Assembly (NCBI GenBank): GCA_963816975.1
Contig: CAWFMD010000003.1
Span: 124,001 to 188,000, forward strand
Source of the DNA: DASRIA01 sp963816975
GTDB lineage: Bacteria; Actinomycetota; Thermoleophilia; Solirubrobacterales; JBBDJG01
Direction: 5' to 3'
Length of the DNA stretch: 64,000 nt
Shown here: positions 47,971 to 55,415 of the stretch, in pieces
How the letters are laid out: each line of letters opens with the position of its first letter
Position numbering within the stretch: the stretch's first letter is position 1
Notes under the pieces: model-generated
Database searches by the model: none
What the model was told of the DNA's origin: nothing
The model's input: the letters and a program-made list of their open reading frames with translations, nothing else
Translations under genes and position numbers: made by a program

Positions 47971-47997
47971 ACCAGCGACCGCTCGGCCCCCAGCCGA
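47946..47997. repeat. Distal attachment-site copy (partial tRNA-Pro)
   Basis: 52 bases identical to 49936-49987, including GACTGGATTTGAACCAGCG. It corresponds to the 3' half of tRNA-Pro without the 5' acceptor or D arm, so it cannot form a tRNA. Confidence 0.9.
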
Positions 47998-48437
47998 CGG
48001 AGGCCGACTCACGATGCGTCCCGATGCGTCCCTCTCGTCCCTGCCATCCCTGGGGTCACACACGATGTACGTATAGGACAGAGCATCCGGTACCAAATCC
48101 GGTACCGCGGCCGCGCCCGGGTCACCCCTAGGGAAAGAGCGGGGGCCCGATTCGTCCCTCAGAGCGACGCGCGGATTGTGGAGAGCATGTGACTGTCGAA
48201 GGGCCGCCAAAAGCATGCAGGTCGCTTAGCGTCCAACGGAAGCAAATGTAAAGTCCACTCGTGACCACGGATTCCACGCGGGAAACGGTCGTCGAAACTG
48301 TGGCTGCGGCTGGGGCTCAGCTGCGAGCCTCCGGCTCTCTCCCTAAGTGGCCAGAGGCGGCTCAGGGGGGTGCGCCCCCGGCTTTCGCTTTCACGCGAAA
48401 GCGGAAGCCTGCTCGGAACGAATCAGCGGATCCAGCG
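47998..48437. other. Gene-free stretch at the distal end of the element
   Basis: No convincing coding frame. It contains two CGATGCGTCCC-like copies (about 48014-48031) and a doubled ATCCGGTACC separated by AA (about 48088-48110), in sequence less GC-rich than the flanks. These could be recombination or regulatory sites; no function can be assigned. Confidence 0.5.
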
Positions 48438-49379
48438 TTAGGGGCTCTGCGGTGCGACGGCTGACTCGACGTCGGCCATTCCTTCGATCGCCGTCTGTGC
48501 TGCGGTGGCGAAAGGGGTGGGGCACACGCCGAATGTCTCTCGGACGTGGTTGTCGCCGACGAGGAGGTCCCCGTGCAGTCCCTCCATCAGCGGTTCTAGG
48601 AGCTCTTGGTCTTCGCCGGTGACCGCTGAGGCGACCGCCGCTTCCAGTCGCGCGTTGCTGAACGGGAGGGGAACGCTGCGATGGGACTTGCCCAGCAGGT
48701 CGGCGATGACCTCGGTCATCTCGGCGAAGGTGAGCGTGTCGGGGCCGGCGATCTCGTAGGCGCCGGGGGCCACGCGGCGCGCTGCCACGAGACATGCGAC
48801 CACGTCCTCGATCGCGATGGGCTGTGTGCTGCGGTCTCGCCAAGCGGGCATGGCGAGCACGGGGAGCCGACTGACGATGCGCACGAGGGTGCCGAAGGAA
48901 CTCGAGCCCGCCCCAACGATCATCGAGGCTCGGAGCGCGACGAACTCGGGCCCCGCGTCAGCGAGCAGTTCCTCGACCTCCCGCCGCGAGCCCAGGTGCT
49001 CCCTGTCATCGTCGTCACCACCGATCCCGCCGAGATAGATCGTGCGACGGACCCCGGCCTGCTGAGCGGCTCGTACGTAGTTGGTGGCCGCGATACGGTC
49101 ACGTTCCGCGAATCCTTGCCCCCCGCCGGGCTCCATCGAATGGACCAGGTAGTAGGCCTCCTCCATCCCCTCGAGTGCCGGGGTGAGCGACTTGGCATCG
49201 CTCAGGTCGGCTTCCACGACATGCGCACTGCCCGCCGGTGCAAAGCGGGTCGCGTCGCGAACGAGACATCGAACCGAGCCGACCGCCTCAAGGGCTGGCA
49301 GTAGCTCACCCCCGACGAAACCCGAAGCCCCAGTGAGCAGCACCGCTGTCCGCTCGGTGGACCGATCGTCGACGCTCAC
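48438..49379 (-). CDS. NAD(P)-binding NmrA/SDR-like protein carried by the element
   Basis: 313 residues. The Rossmann motif is VLLTGASGFVGGELLPAL, followed by VRCLVRDATRF, EEAYYLVHSMEPGG and RTIYLGGIGG, as in atypical extended SDRs of the NmrA/DUF2867-related group. The catalytic Tyr-Lys pair of classical SDRs is not obvious. GTG 49379 is the start. It is the only recognisable gene on the tRNA-Pro element. Confidence 0.78.
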   Translation of the reverse strand: MSVDDRSTERTAVLLTGASGFVGGELLPALEAVGSVRCLVRDATRFAPAGSAHVVEADLSDAKSLTPALEGMEEAYYLVHSMEPGGGQGFAERDRIAATNYVRAAQQAGVRRTIYLGGIGGDDDDREHLGSRREVEELLADAGPEFVALRASMIVGAGSSSFGTLVRIVSRLPVLAMPAWRDRSTQPIAIEDVVACLVAARRVAPGAYEIAGPDTLTFAEMTEVIADLLGKSHRSVPLPFSNARLEAAVASAVTGEDQELLEPLMEGLHGDLLVGDNHVRETFGVCPTPFATAAQTAIEGMADVESAVAPQSP

Positions 49380-49556
49380 GCTCGGACGCTACCCAAATCC
49401 ACCTCCCGCAAACCGCTCTCACGCCCGGCTGCGACTCTCGCTTTGCGCGAGAAGCGGGCGCCGTCGACGCGCCCTGTCTTCCAGGAGTCTCCTGGGAAAA
49501 AGACAATGCTTTCGAAATGAAAATGAAATCCCACCTGCGCGTGGCAGAGCGCCCAA

Positions 49557-49710
49557 TGGTTCCCGGGAACCAAAGCGGGAACCACGCCGTCCTGCGGACT
49601 TATCCCCACGCCCTGGTTCCCTGGTTCCCGCCTATAGGGAACCAGGGCAGGGGGAACGGGAACCAACGTGGAACCTCCCACGCCGTTCTGGGAACCAAGG
49701 CAGGGAACCA
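49557..49710. repeat. Iteron cluster: nine copies of GGGAACCA
   Basis: The octamer GGGAACCA occurs perfectly at 49565, 49577, 49637, 49658, 49690 and 49703. Its complement TGGTTCCC occurs at 49557, 49614 and 49622. The first pair forms a 16-bp palindrome (49557-49572). A near-copy lies at 49652. A DnaA-box-like TTATCCCCA lies at 49600-49608. The surrounding 49380-49935 has no convincing gene. This is the pattern of a plasmid-type replication origin or an operator array. Confidence 0.8.
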
Positions 49711-49935
49711 AGGTGGGCGAAGCTGGACCAGGAGCGCATCAACCAACGACATGGCCAGGAGCGGAGTGAGATGACGAAATGGACACTTGGCGGCACCCGC
49801 GAGCACTATCGCGAGAACGTTTGCGCCGCATTACCCGGTTGCACGAGGTTGCAGCGGATTGCGGTACTGCCGTCGGTACCACGGAACGTCGCGGAAGAGG
49901 GCTAGAACGTCCCTCCCGCCTCAGAAGCGGCCTCT

Positions 49936-49987
49936 CGGTAGTCGGGGCGACTGGATTTGAACCAGCGACCGCTCGGCCCCCAGCCGA
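49936..49987. repeat. Proximal attachment-site copy within tRNA-Pro
   Basis: The 52-bp sequence identical to 47946-47997. It covers the tRNA-Pro anticodon arm to 3' end plus six flanking bases. Confidence 0.9.
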
Positions 49988-50015
49988 GTGCGCTACCAGA
50001 CTGCGCTACGCCCCG
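49942..50015 (-). tRNA. tRNA-Pro (GGG)
   Basis: Acceptor CGGGGCG/CGCCCCG, anticodon stem CTCGG/CCGAG with loop CTGGGGG (anticodon GGG), and T-loop GGTTCAAATCC. The gene is intact; its 3' half serves as the attachment site of the element at 47946-49987. Confidence 0.94.
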
Positions 50016-50039
50016 GTGCTACTCGGAGGATAGCTACGC

Positions 50040-51506
50040 CTAGAGGTCGGCGGCCCGCCGCACGAACGCTTTCCACTCCGCATGTACCGCCGAGCGCCAT
50101 GCGGCGTCGCGTCCCGGCTCCACCCGCTTTGCGATCGGGACCAGCTCCGCGGCGTCGGCGATCGACCCGAACACTCCGGCGCCGACCCCGGCCATCAGCG
50201 CCGCTCCGAGGCTGGTCGCATCCGCCGTGACCTGCTCGACCGGGACTCCGATCGCGTCCGCCTGGAACGACACCAGCAGCGGGTCGTTCGTGAGGCCCCC
50301 GTCCACTCGCAGCGCCTTCACGTCGACGCGCTCCGCGACGACCTCGAAGACGTCGGCGACCCGCCACGCGATTCCCTCGAGCGCCGCGCGTGCCACCTCG
50401 GGCCGGCCGCTGGCGGCCGTCAACCCGGCGATCACACCGCGCGCCTCCGGCCGCCACCAGGGAGCGCCGATGCCGGAGATCGCGGGCAGCACCCGCACCC
50501 CTCCGGAGTCGTCCACCTCCCGCGCCAGCGCGGCCAGCGCCTGCGGGTCCTCGGCAAACCCGAGCTTGCCCGACATCCACTCGAGCAGCGCCCCCGCGGC
50601 GAACACGCCGCCGTCCAGCGCGTACTCGGTGGCGCCACCGATCCGCCACGCGACGGTCGGCAGCAGGTCGCCCGCGTCGGGCACCGCCGCACCCGCGTGC
50701 GCGAAGACGAACACTCCCGTTCCGTAGGTCGCCTTCACCATCCCCGGCACGACGCACCCGGTGCCGGCGAGCGCCGCCTGCTGGTCCACGAGCCGCGCGC
50801 GCAGCGGGAGCTCGCGGTCCCAGGTCGGGTGGCGCAGCGCGCCAAGGTCGCCGGCCGTGTCCTCGATCCGGGGCAGCGTCTCCGGCGGAACGCCGAAGGT
50901 CTCGCACAGCCACGGGTCCCACCCGGTCGCCCCGAACGAGAAGAGCTGCATCCGCGAAGCGGTCGAAGGGTCGGTGGCGAAGCCGGCGCCGAGCCGGTCG
51001 CACAGGAAGGCGTCGAGCGTCCCGAGTCGCAGCGTGCCGCGCTCGTGCGCAGCCTTCACCTCGTCCAGGTGCTCGAGCATCCACGCGAGCTTCCCGGCCG
51101 AGAAGTACGGGTCGAGCGGCAGCCCGCTGTGTGCCTTGATCTCGTCTTCGAGACCCGCGTCACTCAGCCGCGCGAGCAGGTCCATCGCGCGCTTGTCCTG
51201 CCACACGAGGTTCGGCGACAGCGCGGCCCCGGTGTCCGCGTCCCACGCGATCACCGACTCCCCCTGGTGATCGAGCCCGCAGGCGACCACCTCCACGTCC
51301 GCGCTCGCTTGGGACAGCACCTCCGCCACGGACTCCACCGCTGCGCTCAGGACGTCCTCCCCGGTCTGCTCGACCCAGCCCGGTTGCGGATGCTGCGTGG
51401 GAATCCGGCGTGTTGCCGACGCCACCGGCTCCAGCCGTGCGTCGACGAGCACCGCCTTCACACCCGTGGTGCCGACGTCGAGCCCGAGCAGCAGCGGCGC
51501 GCTCAC
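50040..51506 (-). CDS. FGGY-family carbohydrate kinase, glycerol-kinase-like
   Basis: About 488 residues. Markers are LLLGLDVGTTGVKAVLVD at the N-terminus, CGLDHQGESVIAWDADTG, NLVWQDKRAMDLLA, VDQQAALAGTGCVVPGMVKA and GGVFAAGALLEWM. Several of these parallel glycerol kinase, though the family also phosphorylates pentuloses. GTG 51506 gives a GTGA overlap with the upstream FAD oxidoreductase. A glycerol to glycerol-3-phosphate to dihydroxyacetone-phosphate route with that partner is a reasonable inference, unproven. Confidence 0.83.
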   Translation of the reverse strand: MSAPLLLGLDVGTTGVKAVLVDARLEPVASATRRIPTQHPQPGWVEQTGEDVLSAAVESVAEVLSQASADVEVVACGLDHQGESVIAWDADTGAALSPNLVWQDKRAMDLLARLSDAGLEDEIKAHSGLPLDPYFSAGKLAWMLEHLDEVKAAHERGTLRLGTLDAFLCDRLGAGFATDPSTASRMQLFSFGATGWDPWLCETFGVPPETLPRIEDTAGDLGALRHPTWDRELPLRARLVDQQAALAGTGCVVPGMVKATYGTGVFVFAHAGAAVPDAGDLLPTVAWRIGGATEYALDGGVFAAGALLEWMSGKLGFAEDPQALAALAREVDDSGGVRVLPAISGIGAPWWRPEARGVIAGLTAASGRPEVARAALEGIAWRVADVFEVVAERVDVKALRVDGGLTNDPLLVSFQADAIGVPVEQVTADATSLGAALMAGVGAGVFGSIADAAELVPIAKRVEPGRDAAWRSAVHAEWKAFVRRAADL

Positions 51507-52633
51507 CGGCGCCCCGACCAGTACGCGGCGGAGCGCATCCACCAGGGCTCGGACCCCGTCGGCGGCGACGGGCCGGGGCGCAGCGGCTGCTCCTCACCCA
51601 ACCCCACGCCCACGGCGCGCAGCAACCCCATCACGTGTTCGGCGATACCGAGGCATGCCGACAGGCCGGTGGAGCGGATCGCGGCAACGTGCACCAGGCG
51701 CGGCTGCACCGCAGAGCGCTCGATCAGGTAGTTCACGCCGCGACCCGCGGGACGCAGGCCGGCGTAGGAGGCGATCGCCTGCGCGCCGCGCAGGGCCGGC
51801 ACCAGGTCGGCGGCCTTGCCGAGCACCTCATCGCGCGCGGCGGGGCGCACGCTCCAATCGCGCTTGTCGTGCTGGTCGACGGCGGTGGGACCGGCCACGA
51901 GCTTTCCGTCCACGGTAGGGAACACAAGCACACCCTTCGTGCCGGCGCTCGGCACCGGCAGCAGGATGCGCTCCAGCAGTGCCGGATCGGGCGGCTCGAA
52001 CACGAAGAACTCGCCCTTGCGGGGATAGATGGTGAAGTGGTTTTCGCCGGCCGCGCGCGCCACCTCGTCGGCGCACAGCCCGGCGCAGTTCACGATCGCC
52101 GTGGCGCGTTGCGAGACGTCCTGGTCGGTGGTCACGGTCAGCGCGCCGCCGTCCTCGCTGATTCCCGACACGCGCGCGCCACACACGATCCGTGCGCCCG
52201 CGTGCTCGGCCGCCGCGCCGAGCGCGGCCGTGAGCGCGACCGGGTCCGTGACGGACTCGCCCGGCACCGCCATCGCGCCCTCCCGATCGACTTCGACTTC
52301 GACACCGTTCGCGTGCGCGTTGGCGGCAAGCTGCGCGACTGCGGCACGCTCGCGCGGGTCTCGCGGGCGCAACGTTGCGCCGACCCGGAGCAGCGGCACT
52401 CCGAGCGCCGCGAGCACCGGGTCCCGCAGCTGCGCGGAGCGCAGGATCATGCGAGTCTCGAGCTCTCCCGGATGCGAGTCGAAGCCGGTATGCAGGATCC
52501 CCGAGTTGGTGCCGCTGGCGGCCAGCCCCAGTTCGGCCTCCGCCTCGAAGAGCACGACCTCCGCGCCGCGCCGCGCCGCGGCGAGGGCGACGCTCGTCCC
52601 CACCACCCCACCGCCGATGACGCACACGGCCAT
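51503..52633 (-). CDS. FAD-dependent oxidoreductase, GlpA/LhgO-like
   Basis: 376 residues of the DAO superfamily. The FAD motif is VCVIGGGVVGTSVALAAARR, followed by SGTNSGILHTGFDSHPGEL, the pattern shared by GlpA-type glycerol-3-phosphate dehydrogenases and L-2-hydroxyglutarate oxidases. Later markers are NCAGLCADEVARAAGE and YPRKGEFFVFEPP. ATG 52633 lies 2 nt from the 3' end of tRNA-Gly and has no ribosome-binding site of its own. It is coupled to the FGGY kinase that follows. Confidence 0.83.
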   Translation of the reverse strand: MAVCVIGGGVVGTSVALAAARRGAEVVLFEAEAELGLAASGTNSGILHTGFDSHPGELETRMILRSAQLRDPVLAALGVPLLRVGATLRPRDPRERAAVAQLAANAHANGVEVEVDREGAMAVPGESVTDPVALTAALGAAAEHAGARIVCGARVSGISEDGGALTVTTDQDVSQRATAIVNCAGLCADEVARAAGENHFTIYPRKGEFFVFEPPDPALLERILLPVPSAGTKGVLVFPTVDGKLVAGPTAVDQHDKRDWSVRPAARDEVLGKAADLVPALRGAQAIASYAGLRPAGRGVNYLIERSAVQPRLVHVAAIRSTGLSACLGIAEHVMGLLRAVGVGLGEEQPLRPGPSPPTGSEPWWMRSAAYWSGRR

Positions 52634-52635
52634 CA

Positions 52636-52706
52636 AGCGGGCGACGGGAATCGAACCCGCCCTAAGAGCTTGGAAGGCTCCTGTGCCACCACAACACTTC
52701 GCCCGC
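52636..52706 (-). tRNA. tRNA-Gly (TCC)
   Basis: Acceptor GCGGGCG/CGCCCGC with discriminator T, anticodon stem GGAGC/GCTCT with loop CTTCCAA (anticodon TCC), and T-arm GGGTTCGATTCCC. It ends 2 nt before the start codon of the FAD oxidoreductase. Confidence 0.93.
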
Positions 52707-52735
52707 GGAAAGCCGATCGATTATAGGCTCGGGCT

Positions 52736-53437
52736 ATGCGGCTCTTTCAGATCCCGTTCTCGCACAACTGCGTCAAGGTGCGGCGCGTGCTGGACCTCAA
52801 GGGACTCGACTACGAGATCGTGAACATCAACCCGGCGCTGCGCCGCGACGTGAAACGCGCGTCCGGCCAGGAGCTGGTCCCGGTCCTGGTCGAGAGTGGC
52901 CGGGCGACCGCCGGCTCAACGCAGATCCTGCTCTGCGTCGAGGAGCGCCATCCCGACCCGCCCCTGTTGCCGATGGACGACCGCGATCGCGCCGAGTGCG
53001 TGGTACTGATGCATTGGGCAGACGCCGCGTTCATGGACCTGACCCGGCGCATGGCGTACTTCATCGTGCTGTCGGGCACCGGCGCCGACCTCGGAAAGAT
53101 GTTCTTCCCCGGCCGGCCCGCGCCGCTTCAGCGTGCGGGAGGCGCCGCCTCCGCAATGGTGTTACGCCGGCGCTTCGGGATCACCGAGGCCCAGAACCGC
53201 CTGGATCTGGAAAGCGCGCGCGGCATAGCGCGCGTCGCAGTGGCGCGCCTGGCCGACGAGGAGCATCTGGTCGGCGCACAACTCACGCTCGCCGACATCA
53301 CCCTCGCGGCAATGGCGGCGCCACTTCAGTACACGGCGGTCGCGGATGACCCGGCCGTCGCGCACCTGCTCGACTGGTCCCGCGGCATCATGGGTGAGGA
53401 CTTCACGCCGCGGCAGGTACGCGCGGCGGTCGCCTAG
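52736..53437 (+). CDS. Glutathione S-transferase-fold protein
   Basis: 233 residues. The thioredoxin-like N-terminus has FQIPFSHNCVKVRRVLDLKG, ELVPVLVESGRATAGSTQIL (cis-Pro and the Ser/Thr glutathione site) and a helical C-terminal domain containing LTLADITLAAMAAPLQY. Actinobacteria mostly lack glutathione, so the thiol used is uncertain. It converges with the beta-helix gene; the stops overlap. Confidence 0.85.
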   Translation: MRLFQIPFSHNCVKVRRVLDLKGLDYEIVNINPALRRDVKRASGQELVPVLVESGRATAGSTQILLCVEERHPDPPLLPMDDRDRAECVVLMHWADAAFMDLTRRMAYFIVLSGTGADLGKMFFPGRPAPLQRAGGAASAMVLRRRFGITEAQNRLDLESARGIARVAVARLADEEHLVGAQLTLADITLAAMAAPLQYTAVADDPAVAHLLDWSRGIMGEDFTPRQVRAAVA

Positions 53438-54390
53438 CAGGGAATCCCCACGCACTGGCGCGCGTCGGCGTTGTGCCGCGCCCTGTTGTGGCGGGCGAAG
53501 GCCGCACCCAGGGGCGCCTCGAATCCCAAGTCGCCGTTCCGGAGCGCGGTGTTGCCGATCAACCTCGTGCCCGCAACGGCGACGTCGAAGCCGTCGTCGG
53601 CGTTTCTGTCGGAACGGTTGTGCTCGAGTATGTTCGGTCCCGCGTCCTCGAACAACGCGATGCCGTCGAGGCCGGAGCGGGCGATGTGGTTGCGCCTGAT
53701 GAGGTTGCCGGCCGAGCCCTCCCCGAGTGAGATCCCGAACGTGCCGTTGCGGCGAATCCGGTTTCGATCGAACACGGTGCCGGTGGACTGGAAGAAGAAG
53801 AAACCGTAGAAGGCGTTGTCCTCCACGACGTTGTGCGCAATCAGGCCGTCAGCGAATCCGATGCCACCCATCCCCGAGTTATTTGCAAACAGGTGGTTGC
53901 GCACGGCCGTGACGCCACTCGATCCGGGCGCATGGATGGCGGAACCGCTGATACCCGAGGCCGAGATCCGCTTCACGAGCGCTCCGGTGACGCCCAATAG
54001 CAGCAGGCCGACGTGAGCGTCGTGCAGTGAGACGTTGCGCACGAGGTAGCCGGATCCCGCGCCCAGCCTGACGGTCGTCTGGAACTCGCGCACGGTCCCG
54101 TTCACGACGGCCGCGCGTGAAATGCCAGAGCCCGTCACAACTCCCACCCCGGGGCCCGTGCCGTCGATCGTGTATCCACCGAGATCCAGCGTGACATCCG
54201 GAGCGGTGATCTCGATTCCGTTGCCGGCACAGTCGATCAGGTCGCTGTCGAGCGTCGTGTCCGCACTGACCATCGCGCCACAGCTGAGGTGCGTCGCGTG
54301 CGCCGAGCCCGGCGACGCGAGCACGATTGCGAGTCCCGCGACTGCGACCCAAGCGGACCTCCATGCCGTCCCTGCGTCCATCCGGGCCAA
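53434..54390 (-). CDS. Secreted right-handed beta-helix protein, paralogue 2
   Basis: 318 residues with a signal peptide (WVAVAGLAIVLASPGSAHA), then ATHLSCGAMVSADTTLDSDL, closely similar to the gene at 44780. Beta-helix repeats follow (VVEDNAFYGFFFFQSTGTVF, RNRIRRNGTFGISLGEG, EHNRSDRNADDGFDVAVAGT), ending NADARQCVGIPC. A conserved cap and a repeat-rich middle suggest a surface binding protein. Confidence 0.8.
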   Translation of the reverse strand: MARMDAGTAWRSAWVAVAGLAIVLASPGSAHATHLSCGAMVSADTTLDSDLIDCAGNGIEITAPDVTLDLGGYTIDGTGPGVGVVTGSGISRAAVVNGTVREFQTTVRLGAGSGYLVRNVSLHDAHVGLLLLGVTGALVKRISASGISGSAIHAPGSSGVTAVRNHLFANNSGMGGIGFADGLIAHNVVEDNAFYGFFFFQSTGTVFDRNRIRRNGTFGISLGEGSAGNLIRRNHIARSGLDGIALFEDAGPNILEHNRSDRNADDGFDVAVAGTRLIGNTALRNGDLGFEAPLGAAFARHNRARHNADARQCVGIPC

Positions 54391-54405
54391 TCCTACTCCG
54401 GCCGG

Positions 54406-55029
54406 CTAGCGCCGATCTACCGCGACGCGCAGTCCCACGAGGATCAGCACCGATCCGGTGACACGTTCGACGATCCGGACGACCCGCGGGGACCGCAGCG
54501 CCTCGCGCATCCGGGACATCAGGAGTGTGAAGGTGCACAGCCACACGAGGCAGAGCCCGGCATAGACGGCGGCCAGCAGCAGCGAGCGCGTCGCCGCGGA
54601 CTCCTGCGAGTCGATGAACTGCGGCAGCAGCGTCAGGAAGAACACGGCGAGCTTGGGGTTCAGCACGTTGCTGAGCAGGCCCTGGCGGAACGGGGACGAT
54701 GCGCCGAGGCGGCGCTCGGAGCCCGGCGCAGGTGCCGGCTCAGCCCCCCGCCGCGAGCGCCACAGCGCCTGCGCACCGAGCCAGATCAGGTATGCGGCGC
54801 CGGCGAGCTTCAGCACCGTGAACGCGGTCGCGGAGCTGCGCACGATCGCCGACAGCCCGAGTGCTGCGGCACAGCCATGCACCAGCACCCCGGCGCAGAC
54901 CCCGAGGCTCGTCTGGAGCCCGGCGCGGCGCCCGAGCGCGACCGTGTTGCGCGTCACGAGCGCCATGTCGGGGCCGGGCGTGAGGATCAGCACGCCGGCC
55001 ACGGCCGCGAATGCCAGCAGCTCGGGCAC
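54406..55029 (-). CDS. LysE/RhtB-family amino-acid exporter
   Basis: 207 residues with about five or six membrane segments. Hallmarks are the early LILTPGPDMALVTRNTVALG, GAAYLIWLGAQALW and FRQGLLSNVLNPKLAVFFLT. The family exports basic amino acids, homoserine or related metabolites. GTG 55029 was chosen because homology begins there. Confidence 0.9.
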   Translation of the reverse strand: MPELLAFAAVAGVLILTPGPDMALVTRNTVALGRRAGLQTSLGVCAGVLVHGCAAALGLSAIVRSSATAFTVLKLAGAAYLIWLGAQALWRSRRGAEPAPAPGSERRLGASSPFRQGLLSNVLNPKLAVFFLTLLPQFIDSQESAATRSLLLAAVYAGLCLVWLCTFTLLMSRMREALRSPRVVRIVERVTGSVLILVGLRVAVDRR

Positions 55030-55058
55030 ACGGCGATTCTCCCGGTAATCTCGGCCGG

Positions 55059-55376
55059 GTGATCTCCGCGTGCAACCGCATCGCCGCGCCGTTGCTGTGC
55101 TCAGCCGCGGTGCTCGTGGGCGCTTGCGGCGACGACGACTCGACGCCGCCGGCGCAGACCATCGGCACCGGTTCCGTCTGCATCGCAACGCTGAGACAGA
55201 CGATCACTCCCGAGTACCTGCGCCAGGCCGGCCTCGGGATCTCCAACCCGGACGTCGCCGAGCGGGAGCTGCAACGCGCGATCGCCGAAGTCTGCGACAC
55301 GGGCCCACCCACCCTGAGGGTGACCGCCGCCGCGCAACAGGTGGTACGGGTGATCGAGGCCCGGTTCGTGGAGTAG
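55059..55376 (+). CDS. Small lipoprotein, 105 aa
   Basis: GTG 55059 starts a lipoprotein signal (AAPLLCSAAVLVGACGDDD, lipobox VGAC) followed by a compact domain of about 75 residues (CIATLRQTITPEYLRQAGLG). No family recognised. It is divergent from the LysE gene with 29 nt between starts. Confidence 0.62.
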   Translation: MISACNRIAAPLLCSAAVLVGACGDDDSTPPAQTIGTGSVCIATLRQTITPEYLRQAGLGISNPDVAERELQRAIAEVCDTGPPTLRVTAAAQQVVRVIEARFVE

Positions 55377-55415
55377 ACGCGGCGACCCGGAAGCAGCTTC
55401 GTTCCCTGTGACGCC

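Larger units (their letters stand above)
47946..49987. mobile_element. Two-kilobase element integrated in the 3' half of tRNA-Pro
   Basis: A 52-bp perfect direct repeat occurs at 47946-47997 and 49936-49987. The second copy is part of the intact tRNA-Pro gene; the first is a truncated 3' half (anticodon arm to 3' end). This is the usual footprint of a tyrosine-integrase element using a tRNA 3' end. Between the repeats are one oxidoreductase gene (48438), an iteron cluster (49557-49710) and stretches of lower GC. No integrase was recognised, so it is either a decayed remnant or mobilised in trans. Confidence 0.75.

Noticed and set aside
47946..47997. Second tRNA-Pro gene
   Set aside because: Only the 3' half is present; the acceptor 5' strand and D arm are missing.
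49557..49710. CRISPR array
   Set aside because: The repeats are only 8 bp, irregularly spaced and in both orientations, and no cas genes are present.
49183..49905. Open frame that could be an integrase of the tRNA-Pro element
   Set aside because: It runs antisense to the oxidoreductase start and through the iterons; no tyrosine-recombinase R-H-R-Y residues are visible.
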